The notes beneath the pieces are model-generated. The model saw only the letters and a program-made list of their open reading frames with translations, was not told where the DNA came from and made no database searches. Source: Rhodobiaceae bacterium (GTDB taxonomy: Bacteria > Pseudomonadota > Alphaproteobacteria > Micropepsales > Micropepsaceae). From it: DNA of 6,763 nt. This document shows, piece by piece, positions 1 through 5,392 of the stretch (its first letter is position 1; every line of letters begins with the position of its first letter). The DNA lies in assembly GCA_009885515.1 (NCBI GenBank), contig VFKO01000266.1, forward strand, positions 1 through 6,763, given 5' to 3'. A program made the position numbers and the translations under genes.

Positions 1-526
1 GCACATGCGCGCGCGCAACCTCGCCTGTAATCCATTGGCTTTTCCCGCTCGGCAGCGCAATTTTTCCGTCAAGTGTGGTTGCCAGTTTGAGCGTCACCAG
101 CGGGCGCCCAATTTGCAGCCGCGAAAAGAACCCCTCGTTGAGCGTTTTGGCCTGTGCTTGCAAAACGCCGGTGCGAACCTCGAGTCCGGCCGCCACCAGC
201 ATCGCGTGCCCTTTGCCCGAAACACGCGGATCAGGGTCTTCCACCGCACTGACAACGCGCGACACCTCTGCATCGATCAGTGCTTGCGCGCACGGCCCCG
301 TTTGCCCGTGATGGGCGCAAGGCTCAAGTGATACATAGGCGCTCGCGCCTCGTGCCAGCCCACCAGCGCGCGCCAGTGCTTGCGTCTCGCCATGCGGGCG
401 GCCCCCTTCTTGCGTCCAACCACGGCCCACGATGTGGCCAGCCGCGTCCACAATCACACAACCAACTGCGGGATTGGGCCACACTCGGCCCAAGCCGCGC
501 TGCGCCAGCCGCAACGCCAGCGCCAT
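1..526 (-). CDS. ribD: RibD, riboflavin biosynthesis deaminase/reductase (N-terminal 175 codons; 3' end outside window)
   Basis: RibD deaminates the pyrimidine intermediate of riboflavin synthesis and then reduces its ribosyl side chain. The visible part covers the whole cytidine-deaminase-like domain: WPNPAVGCVIV at residues 16-26, the zinc/catalytic HGE at 45-47 (usually HAE), and SLEPCAHHGQTGPC at 66-79 with zinc ligands C70 and C79. EDPDPRVSGKG (96-106) follows. The reductase domain begins around 140, with LKLATTLDGKIALPSG and SQWITG, and runs off the left edge. I chose the ATG at 526 because no ATG, GTG, TTG or CTG lies between it and the upstream in-frame stop. However, the 12 untranslated codons before it read ..SPAQDERF, which resembles a normal RibD N-terminus (E. 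coli begins MQDEYYMARAL), so the real start may be non-canonical. The gene lies directly downstream of nrdR in the same frame, suggesting co-transcription and translational coupling. The family assignment is secure; only the exact start is uncertain. Confidence 0.93.
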   Translation of the reverse strand, partial: MALALRLAQRGLGRVWPNPAVGCVIVDAAGHIVGRGWTQEGGRPHGETQALARAGGLARGASAYVSLEPCAHHGQTGPCAQALIDAEVSRVVSAVEDPDPRVSGKGHAMLVAAGLEVRTGVLQAQAKTLNEGFFSRLQIGRPLVTLKLATTLDGKIALPSGKSQWITGEVARAHV

Positions 527-562
527 GAACCGTTCGTCTTGTGCAGGCGAAGAACGCGTAGC

Positions 563-1030
563 CTAACCGCCCTTGTTTTCTGGTTCGTGCAATTGACCCA
601 GGATGTGTTCGAAATCTTTCGCTTCACGGAAATTCTTATAGACCGACGCAAAGCGCACATAGGCCACCGCATCGAGATTACCCAGACCCTGCATCACAAG
701 CTCACCGATTGTCGACGACGGAATTTCCGTCTCACCCGAACTTTCAAGCCGGCGCACAATACCGTTGACCATGCGTTCAATGCGCTCAGGCTCGACCGGA
801 CGCTTGCGAATAGCGTGTTGAATGGATCGCATCAACTTGTCACGATCAAAAGGCGCGCGCCGTCCGCTTTTCTTGATGACAACCAGATCGCGCAACTGCA
901 CGCGCTCAAACGTCGTGAAGCGGGCGCCGCATGCCGGACAAACACGCCGTCTTCGAATGGCAGAATTGTCGTCAGTTGGACGGCTGTCCTTAACTTGACT
1001 ATCGTCGTGCTGACAAAACGGGCATCTCAT
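563..1030 (-). CDS. nrdR: NrdR, ATP/dATP-sensing transcriptional repressor of ribonucleotide reductase genes
   Basis: This 155-residue protein has the normal NrdR length and layout. An N-terminal zinc ribbon carries C3, C6, C31 and C34 (MRCPFC...VCPACG), with the basic DSRP...IRRRRVC stretch between the pairs. An ATP-cone domain follows (about 49-139), starting LVVIKKSGRRAPFDRDKL and ending AYVRFASVYKNFREAKDF. In the family, nucleotide binding to the cone controls oligomerisation and binding to NrdR boxes ahead of nrd operons. The start at 1030 is supported by AAGGGG about 10 nt upstream of the ATG. The gene sits between the small gene at 1242 and ribD. The nrdR-ribD order is common in bacteria, though glyA, often found just upstream in Alphaproteobacteria, is absent here. 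I saw no convincing NrdR box in the window. Confidence 0.97.
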   Translation of the reverse strand: MRCPFCQHDDSQVKDSRPTDDNSAIRRRRVCPACGARFTTFERVQLRDLVVIKKSGRRAPFDRDKLMRSIQHAIRKRPVEPERIERMVNGIVRRLESSGETEIPSSTIGELVMQGLGNLDAVAYVRFASVYKNFREAKDFEHILGQLHEPENKGG

Positions 1031-1241
1031 CGCATTTAGCCCCTTCGTATATCCTACCCGGTCTAGTATCCGGCACCGTACTTACCCACGACACGACACA
1101 AGCATTTGCGAGACCTTCGATCAATCCCGCTAGTGCTATTAGCGTCAAAATCGTTTCCCAAATGGTTAACAACTACGGCCCAGGCAAGGAGCTTTCTCGC
1201 TGAAAACCTTGCGAACAGGCAGCAACCGGACGAACATCGTC
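1031..1241. other. Intergenic gap between the DUF6898-like gene and nrdR
   Basis: About 210 bp without a gene. It holds the nrdR ribosome-binding site (AAGGGG on the minus strand near 1036-1047). At its right edge is a perfect short inverted repeat (1228-1242) that reaches into the stop codon of the small gene. No tRNA or coding fragment is visible, and I could not identify a convincing -35/-10 pair, so whether nrdR has its own promoter is unresolved. Confidence 0.5.
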
Positions 1242-1242
1242 C
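1228..1242 (-). terminator. Short perfect hairpin at the 3' end of the DUF6898-like gene
   Basis: GGACGA and TCGTCC form a 6-bp stem around a 3-nt loop immediately after, and touching, the stop codon of the gene at 1242-1472. No T-run follows on the minus strand, so it is at best a weak or Rho-assisted terminator or an attenuating structure between that gene and nrdR. Confidence 0.25.
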
Positions 1243-1472
1243 TATTCGGCGCGATTTTTGTTGATCACATAGTCCAGTTTGGAGCGCGCCAGCCGCTCGA
1301 TATCGACGCGCATCGCTGAGGACGGCGAGATAAAACTGACTTCTGTCCCCGTATCCTCATCAATCGCCGTTACCTTCTGGGACGAGCCAATCCGCGTTAA
1401 CTCAAGGATGATGCGCCGCTCATACTCCGGCACGTCAGGCTGCACGTTTGATGTTGAGCTGCGACCATGCAT
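1242..1472 (-). CDS. Small conserved hypothetical protein downstream of hemA (DUF6898-like)
   Basis: A 76-residue soluble protein with no signal peptide or membrane segment. Its core reads RRIILELTRIGSSQKVTAIDEDTGTEVSF, then a helix containing ERLARSKLDYVI. That pattern (a short beta-rich half with K(V)xAIDxxTGTEVS, then a helix with KLxYV) matches my memory of DUF6898, a family of about 60-75 residues next to heme or nucleotide genes in Alphaproteobacteria; I could not verify this by search. Its function is unknown. The ATG at 1472 overlaps the 3' end of hemA by 38 bp; GTG codons at 1445 and 1433 would give shorter products and less overlap, and none of the three has a clear Shine-Dalgarno sequence. 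The overlap implies co-transcription with hemA. Confidence 0.72.
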   Translation of the reverse strand: MHGRSSTSNVQPDVPEYERRIILELTRIGSSQKVTAIDEDTGTEVSFISPSSAMRVDIERLARSKLDYVINKNRAE

Positions 1473-2646
1473 CGTCGAGTGCCACGATAAGCGCTTTCAT
1501 TTTGTCGTCGTTATGGAACGGCGATGGCGTCAGCCGCAGCCGCTCCGTTCCGCGCGGCACGGTTGGATAGTTGATCGGCTGTACATATATCGCATGCTCG
1601 CGCAGCAAATAATCGCACACCTCTTTGCAACCAACCGGATCACCCACCAGTATCGGCACAATGTGACTGGTCGAAGGCATCACCGGCAAACCCGCCTCAC
1701 GCAGCAAGACTTTCAAAGCCGCAGCCCGTTCCTGATGGAGCGTACGTTCACTCTGACTGCTCTTGAGATGCCGCACGCTGGCCAGTGCGCCCGCGGCCAG
1801 CACGGGCGGAATGGAGGTCGTGAAGATAAACCCGGGAGCGAATGAGCGCACAACATCGATGAAGCACGACGAAGCTGCGATATAGCCGCCCATCACGCCA
1901 AACGCTTTGGCCAGCGTGCCGTTGATCACATCGACCTGGCGCATCACGCCGTCGCGTTCGGCGACACCTGCACCGCGTGGCCCATACAGCCCCACCGCAT
2001 GCACTTCGTCGAGATAAGTCATCGCGCCAAAACGCTTGGCCAGCGCACAGATCGCCCCGATCGGCGCCATATCGCCATCCATCGAATAGACCGACTCAAA
2101 GGCGATCACTTTGGCGGCCAGCGGATCAGCCGCCGACAGCAGCTCTTCCAGATGCGCCAGATCATTATGCCGCCAAACCTGGCGCTTCGCCTTGCTGTGA
2201 CGCATCCCCTCAATCATCGAGGCGTGGTTCAGAGCATCGGAAAAAAAGATACATCCCGGCAGAATATTACCCAACGTCGCCAGCGCCGCGTCATTGGCAA
2301 TATAGCCCGATGTAAACAACAGCGCCGCTTCCTTGCCGTGCAAATCCGCCAGCTCGCGCTCCAGCTCGACGTGATAGTGTGTGGTGCCTGATATATTGCG
2401 CGTGCCGCCCGAACCCGCCCCCGCCTCATCGATGGCGGCATGCATGGCCTCCAGCACCACCGCGCTCTGCCCCATCCCCAGATAGTCGTTGGAGCACCAA
2501 ACCGTAATCGGCCGCTGGCCTTGCGTGGTGTGGTGTACAGCCTCTGGAAACGCGCCGCGCCGGCGCACAATATCGGCAAAAACCCGATAGCGCCCTTCGC
2601 GCTTGACCAGACTAAGCGCTTGATTGAATTGGCTTTCGTAATCCAT
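1435..2646 (-). CDS. hemA: 5-aminolevulinate synthase (ALAS), C4 pathway of heme synthesis
   Basis: This PLP enzyme condenses glycine with succinyl-CoA to make 5-aminolevulinate, the first committed step of tetrapyrrole synthesis in Alphaproteobacteria. The 403-residue length is typical. Visible motifs are the N-terminal MDYESQFNQAL..EGRYRVFAD, CSNDYLGMG (51-59), GSGGTRNISGT (78-88), FTSGYIAND (111-119), the PLP-contacting YLDEVHAVGLYGPRGAG (211-227) and the Schiff-base lysine K247 in GTLAKAFGVMGGYIA. INYPTVPRGTERLRLTP (358-374) near the C-terminus is also standard. The ATG at 2646 is preferred because the family begins MDYxxxF; a TTG at 2751 would add 35 unrelated residues. No strong Shine-Dalgarno sequence precedes 2646. 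The 3' end overlaps the small gene at 1242-1472. I see no CP heme-regulatory motif. Confidence 0.97.
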   Translation of the reverse strand: MDYESQFNQALSLVKREGRYRVFADIVRRRGAFPEAVHHTTQGQRPITVWCSNDYLGMGQSAVVLEAMHAAIDEAGAGSGGTRNISGTTHYHVELERELADLHGKEAALLFTSGYIANDAALATLGNILPGCIFFSDALNHASMIEGMRHSKAKRQVWRHNDLAHLEELLSAADPLAAKVIAFESVYSMDGDMAPIGAICALAKRFGAMTYLDEVHAVGLYGPRGAGVAERDGVMRQVDVINGTLAKAFGVMGGYIAASSCFIDVVRSFAPGFIFTTSIPPVLAAGALASVRHLKSSQSERTLHQERAAALKVLLREAGLPVMPSTSHIVPILVGDPVGCKEVCDYLLREHAIYVQPINYPTVPRGTERLRLTPSPFHNDDKMKALIVALDDAWSQLNIKRAA

Positions 2647-2770
2647 CCCAGAGGCCCGAAGTGTCACGAGGTCATCGACCGCACCGAACCGGTAGTAAAG
2701 CGCCCCGCGCCCCAAGATGCCAGTGCGTTTTGTCGCAGGAATTGAGCTCAACTAGGGCACGCGAGGCGAA

Positions 2771-2819
2771 CAGGACACAGGACGGTGTATTAGAACAGTG
2801 TTCACGGCGTCCTGTCCTG
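2771..2819. repeat. Imperfect inverted repeat upstream of hemA
   Basis: The left arm CAGGACACAGGACG (2771-2784) pairs with the right arm CGTCCTGTCCTG (2808-2819), leaving a 2-nt bulge. The 23-nt loop itself contains the small palindrome GAACAGTGTTC. It lies about 125-175 nt upstream of the hemA start. It could be a regulator site, a leader structure or a terminator for something now lost; no T-run supports the terminator reading. Confidence 0.45.
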
Positions 2820-2927
2820 GGGGTTAAGCTTTTGCCGGCGAACGATTTTTCGCAACCTGACAGGCCGAAAACTGAACAACCGATTTTTCGCCATTTCTGT
2901 GAATTCGCGAGCATTGAGTGTTCACGG
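2797..2927. repeat. Two interleaved pairs of 11-bp direct repeats upstream of hemA
   Basis: AGTGTTCACGG occurs at 2797-2807 and again at 2917-2927. CGATTTTTCGC occurs at 2843-2853 and again at 2881-2891. Both pairs lie within 131 bp in the hemA upstream region. Repeated short sites at promoters often bind regulators, but neither matches a motif I recognise, and chance repetition is possible. Confidence 0.35.
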
Positions 2928-3091
2928 GGAGAGCAAGCGCAGGAGCATGCCCGCGATCATTCTTCGCGCAGGCTCACGAGCGCCGGTGGCGCGTAACCAT
3001 ATTCACGATGGCAAGCGGCGGTATGCGAAAAAAATAGCTTGCGCGCGCTGATGGAACGTATATAGAACTCTACGCAAGGTGTCAAGGGCGC

Positions 3092-3198
3092 GGCGCAGCC
3101 ACTTCCCCGCAAGCGGAGGAAGACACCAGATTTTCTGTCTGCCCCCGCACTTGCGGGGGAAGTGGCTGCGCCCTCCGACGCCCCTTGGCGAAGGAGGG
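3092..3198. repeat. REP-like double hairpin element
   Basis: Arms at 3092-3113 and 3150-3172 are inverted copies of each other over about 22 bp with a single extra C in the right arm; the key core is GCAGCCACTTCCCC. The right arm also takes part in an alternative tight hairpin (3142-3159, CCCCCGCA/TGCGGGGG). Directly adjoining is a second hairpin at 3171-3198 (CCCTCC/GGAGGG outside, CGCC/GGCG inside). Tandem GC-rich palindromes of this kind are typical of REP/BIME-type dispersed repeats or small non-autonomous elements. It stands immediately before the Rhs fragment and may mark a recombination-prone junction. Confidence 0.6.
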
Positions 3199-3245
3199 CT
3201 GCAGACGATGGGGGGGCTTTGGTGCGTATGGCAAATTCGGTGGTA

Positions 3246-3262
3246 ATGGTGTCTGACCCCGT
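3246..3262. other. Junction motif at the left end of the Rhs cassette
   Basis: The motif GGTGTCTGACCCC (about 3248-3260) resembles sequences I associate with REP-associated tyrosine transposase (RAYT) elements. It contains the TGA (3254-3256) that closes the Rhs frame upstream. Homology to Rhs proteins begins within a few codons to the right, so this looks like the breakpoint where the N-terminal part of the Rhs gene was lost. The mobile-element link is from memory, not search. Confidence 0.3.
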
Positions 3263-4114
3263 TTGCTATGCCATCAGCTGGCGACCGAGGCCGTCTCCAA
3301 CGCCGCCTGGCAATATGTCCCCGCAGTGTTCGAGACGACGAACTACTCCCCCGCCAACAACCTCAACCAATATGTCTCTGTAACGCAAGGTGCGGCGCCC
3401 ACGGTGACGCTTGCATACGACGCCAACGGCAACCTCACCTCCGACGGCGTCTGGGCGCTCGCCTACGACGCGCAGAACATGCTGCGCACCGCCACCAAGG
3501 CAGGAGCGACCAACACCTACGCCTACGACCCGCTCGGCCGCCGTCAGGCGAAAACCGTCGACGGTGTCACCACATCTTTCCTGAGCGACGGCGACGAGGA
3601 GATCGCCGAATACACCGGCTCAGGCACCCTGCTGCGCCGCTATGTCCCCGGCCCGGGCACCGACCAGCCCATCGCCATGGTGCAAGCGGGCGGCGCGCGC
3701 AGCTACTTCCACGCCAACCGCCAAGGCTCGACAGTCGCGATGTCCAACGATTCCGGCACCATGAACGAAGGCCCCTACACCTACGACGCCTACGGCCAAG
3801 GCGCCCCCGGCACCGGCGTGCCGTTCAAGTACACCGGGCGCAGACTGGATACCGAGACGGGCTTTTACTACTACCGCGCCAGATATTACAGTGCGAGCTT
3901 GGGGCGGTTCCTCCAAACCGATCCCGTCGGCTTCGACGATCAGATGAACCTCTATGCCTACGTCGGAAATGATCCCGTCAATTTTATTGACCCCGAGGGA
4001 GAGCAGAGTCGACGGGGTTCGAGCAGGCGTACTCCCGCCCAACAACACCGTTACGACTTGTGGGGTCACTATGCACAAAGGTATAGTCGTGCGGTCGGTC
4101 GTGGTCCTAAGTGA
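3263..4114 (+). CDS. Rhs-family C-terminal core fragment with start of variable toxin tail (orphan Rhs-CT, interrupted)
   Basis: The 283 codons represent only the last part of an Rhs/YD-repeat polymorphic toxin, whose full proteins exceed 1000 residues. YD repeats are visible (AYDANGNLTSDG 51-62, AYDPLGRRQ 87-95, TYDAYG 173-178), then the conserved core end: KYTGRRLDTETGFYYY (189-204), RYYSASLGRFLQTDPVGF (207-224), NLYAYVGNDPVN (229-240) and IDPEG (242-246), where Rhs shells cleave off the toxin. Residues 247-283 start a basic variable tail that stops at a TGA (4112-4114), although the same frame continues to 4453. The start shown is a TTG with no ribosome-binding site, just after an in-frame stop at 3254, so the gene is cut at its 5' end and may be untranslated. 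In the family the released tail acts as a contact- or secretion-delivered toxin. Most likely this is a displaced orphan cassette now decaying. Confidence 0.85.
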   Translation: MLCHQLATEAVSNAAWQYVPAVFETTNYSPANNLNQYVSVTQGAAPTVTLAYDANGNLTSDGVWALAYDAQNMLRTATKAGATNTYAYDPLGRRQAKTVDGVTTSFLSDGDEEIAEYTGSGTLLRRYVPGPGTDQPIAMVQAGGARSYFHANRQGSTVAMSNDSGTMNEGPYTYDAYGQGAPGTGVPFKYTGRRLDTETGFYYYRARYYSASLGRFLQTDPVGFDDQMNLYAYVGNDPVNFIDPEGEQSRRGSSRRTPAQQHRYDLWGHYAQRYSRAVGRGPK

Positions 4115-4453
4115 CACACTCTTCGTTCCGGCGATCTGAACTGGACGCCTACACAACGAGACCTGAATCGATTCGAGCGCGAGGTACAACGAGTCGAGGG
4201 AATCCGCAAAGAGATAAACCGCCTTGAGCGAGAGGCTAGCAATTATGACAAGCAAGCTGAACGACACCAACGAGATGCAGATAACATGCGCCGAGATCCT
4301 ACTGTTAGACCAGGAATGGAAGGACGGAGCCCCCAAGAAATTCAAAGCCAACAGGAGGCCCGAATTCAGAAACAGGAACGCGACGCTGCTATGTTCCGGG
4401 ATCGCGCGGCGGCGAGCCGTCGACAGGCGAAGGAGTTAGAGTATGAGTTTTAA
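4112..4453 (+). pseudogene. Remainder of the Rhs variable tail (toxin region) beyond an in-frame TGA
   Basis: After the TGA at 4112-4114 the Rhs frame stays open for 112 codons and ends at TAA 4451-4453. The translation begins HTLRSGDLNWTPTQRDLN and continues with highly charged, probably helical sequence (RFEREVQRVEGIRKEINRLE), then RRDPTVRPGMEGRSPQEI and a second charged helix ending QAKELEYEF. The two charged stretches look coiled-coil-forming. I do not recognise a toxin fold or catalytic motif. The last 11 bases overlap the start of the next gene, as expected for an Rhs tail and its immunity gene, so the TGA looks like a point nonsense mutation rather than the natural end. The base after TGA is C, a context known to favour readthrough in some bacteria, so low-level full-length product is conceivable. 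Confidence 0.7.
4430..4435 (+). promoter_or_regulatory. Shine-Dalgarno sequence of the putative immunity gene
   Basis: AAGGAG lies 7 nt before the ATG at 4443, inside the last codons of the toxin tail. It is the best ribosome-binding site in the window and fixes the start of the downstream gene. Confidence 0.75.
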
Positions 4454-4865
4454 GCGCGAGGACGCCAGCGTGATTTGGTGTTCTTCGAACGAACTCAGTC
4501 AAAGGTTGTTTGACGGTGGGACGTTCGCGTGCTGGCTCCATATCTGCAAGAAAGAATGGCCCGAATTTGAAGATGTCATCCGGCATTTGGTCGCAAGCGG
4601 TTGCTCCCTGATTTATACGTCCGGCAATGAACCTAAGCTCTGGCACGACAAAGCCGATGACATTCTCATTGAACTTAAAAGGGAAGACGTTTTGACAGCT
4701 TGGAGTGATGATATCGACGGTGTTCCTGAATACGCCGAAGAATTTTGGAATATAACCCGGCGGTACTCGCCGAATCGGTTGTTTGGAGTTGTCGATGATT
4801 CACAGTTGGAAGAGTATCGTTTGGCGGCAGAAATCTTATCAGCTTTTGGTCGACAGTCGTCCTGA
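4443..4865 (+). CDS. Putative immunity protein of the orphan Rhs toxin cassette (unrecognised; possibly DUF7684-like)
   Basis: A 140-residue acidic, soluble protein without signal peptide or membrane segments. The start is well supported by AAGGAG 7 nt upstream and by the ATGAGTTTTAA overlap with the toxin-tail stop. Visible features are a hydrophobic strand GTFACWLHI (26-34), ASGCSLIYTSGNEPKLWHDKADD (51-73, with a WHD at 67-69), then VLTAWSDDI (83-91) and EYAEEFWN (96-103). The order strand, GCxxxYxxG, HDxxDD, TxWxDD reminds me of DUF7684-type small proteins, but this is memory only. Its position directly after an Rhs tail, its small size and its acidity against a very basic tail argue for an immunity role. 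It is visibly more AT-rich than the flanking genes and uses codons such as TTG, TTT and ATT freely, suggesting acquisition from elsewhere. Function is inferred from context. Confidence 0.75.
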   Translation: MSFKREDASVIWCSSNELSQRLFDGGTFACWLHICKKEWPEFEDVIRHLVASGCSLIYTSGNEPKLWHDKADDILIELKREDVLTAWSDDIDGVPEYAEEFWNITRRYSPNRLFGVVDDSQLEEYRLAAEILSAFGRQSS

Positions 4866-4884
4866 TAAGTAACTAGAAAAGCTT

Positions 4885-4923
4885 AAATACGGTGACATAA
4901 TTCGTATTTCCGGAAGTTCCGGA
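4885..4923. repeat. Paired palindromes at the right end of the Rhs cassette
   Basis: AAATACG (4885-4891) and CGTATTT (4903-4909) are inverted copies around an 11-nt spacer. The overlapping TCCGGAAGTTCCGGA (4909-4923) is a perfect palindrome around one central base. The TAAATACGGTGACA part resembles sequence I associate with RAYT/REP mobile elements. They lie 20 nt after the immunity gene stop and could also act as a weak transcription terminator, although no T-run follows the second stem. Confidence 0.45.
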
Positions 4924-5055
4924 GTCAGGGTTGACTTGACCATTACAAGCGGAGGCCGGTCGCAGATTGGCGGCTCGAAAACGTGCAAGACAAATGCCTG
5001 GCTTGATTTCATTCTCGCACCAATGGCCGCGACACTTTCCTCTCTAGCCCACCAA

Positions 5056-5094
5056 CCGCTCGGACCTTCGCGCCCCGCCGCGAATCCCGAGCGG
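5056..5094. repeat. Imperfect GC-rich hairpin
   Basis: CCGCTCGG (5056-5063) pairs with CCGAGCGG (5087-5094), and inside it TTCGCG (5067-5072) pairs with CGCGAA (5079-5084). Together they give a 14-bp stem with a small asymmetric internal loop and a 6-nt terminal loop. No T-run follows on either strand, so a dispersed repeat or structured RNA is as likely as a terminator. Confidence 0.45.
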
Positions 5095-5222
5095 ACGCCC
5101 CGGCGCTCGGCGACAGCCCGAGTGTCTCCTAAACCTTCATACCATTCCCGCGTTCCGCCTTCGCCGAGGCTACGGAATACCGCGGTGTGTTATGGTGTCC
5201 CTATTGGTCGCTTGTGACGCTC

Positions 5223-5280
5223 CGCCGCCGCAAAGAGCGGGCGGGACGCCCGCGCTCCCAGGCTTTAATGCGCTGCGGCG
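5223..5280. repeat. REP-like palindromic repeat upstream of the sulfotransferase
   Basis: The centre is GAGC-GG-GCGGG (5235-5245) pairing with CCCGC-GCTC (5249-5257), with a 2-nt bulge and a 3-nt loop. An outer pair CGCCGC (5223-5228) / GCGGCG (5275-5280) encloses it. The central GGGACGCCCGCGCTCCCAGG resembles dispersed intergenic repeats I have seen in several GC-rich genomes; copy number elsewhere cannot be judged here. Confidence 0.5.
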
Positions 5281-5392
5281 AAGGCTCCGGGCACCGCGGT
5301 TTTGCTGGTAAGTTCTCTTGCCGAGCCCGCAATTTTACCTTACCCATGCTCCACCATTGAGAATGCAACCCAACTGTGGACTCAATCCCCCG

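Larger units (their letters stand above)
2647..3262. other. 616-bp gene-free stretch between hemA and the Rhs fragment
   Basis: No credible coding region was found on either strand. From left to right it holds a 10-bp palindrome TTGAGCTCAA (2742-2751), a long imperfect inverted repeat (2771-2819), two pairs of 11-bp direct repeats (2797/2917 and 2843/2881), an AT-richer patch around 3030-3070, and a strong double-hairpin repeat (3092-3198). The part nearest hemA presumably contains its promoter and leader, but I could not place a confident -35/-10 pair. The part nearest the Rhs fragment looks like mobile or REP-type DNA. Confidence 0.6.
4866..5392. other. 527-bp gene-free stretch between the immunity gene and the sulfotransferase
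   Basis: No convincing gene is seen. A 93-codon frame at 4936-5217 starts with TTG, lacks a ribosome-binding site and has a low-complexity Pro/Ser/Arg composition. The stretch contains palindromes at 4885-4923, a larger imperfect hairpin at 5056-5094 and a REP-like hairpin at 5223-5280. Two imperfect copies of a GGCT-CGG-CCGCGGT pattern lie near 5167-5186 and 5283-5300. It appears to be repeat-rich spacer DNA bordering the Rhs cassette, and presumably contains the sulfotransferase promoter. Confidence 0.55.

Noticed and set aside
380..1039. A 219-codon open frame on the plus strand
   Set aside because: It lies antisense across ribD and nrdR, both with unmistakable family motifs; its translation is rich in Arg/His/Thr and has no recognisable domain.
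1279..1845. A 188-codon open frame on the plus strand
   Set aside because: It is antisense to the hemA 3' half and the small gene after it; GC-rich coding DNA often leaves such open antisense frames.
2647..2751. A 35-residue N-terminal extension of HemA from a TTG at 2751
   Set aside because: ALAS proteins normally begin at MDYxxxF, and the added residues show no targeting or family signature; bacterial ALAS does not need a leader.
2791..2810. A LexA-type (SOS) operator in the loop of the inverted repeat
   Set aside because: GAACAGTGTTC is palindromic, but neither the alphaproteobacterial GTTC-N7-GTTC spacing nor the CTGT-N8-ACAG form is met.
3092..3172. CRISPR array or tRNA-like fold in the hairpin region
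   Set aside because: There are only two inverted arms and no series of regularly spaced direct repeats. No cloverleaf, anticodon arm or CCA end can be drawn.
3620..4351. A 243-codon open frame on the minus strand with hydrophobic stretches
   Set aside because: It is antisense to the Rhs core and toxin tail. The Val/Gly/Ala-rich composition mirrors the Rhs codons, and no family motif or ribosome-binding site is seen.
4936..5217. A 93-codon open frame on the plus strand after the immunity gene
   Set aside because: It has a TTG start, no ribosome-binding site, Pro/Ser/Arg-rich low-complexity sequence, and overlaps a strong hairpin (5056-5094).
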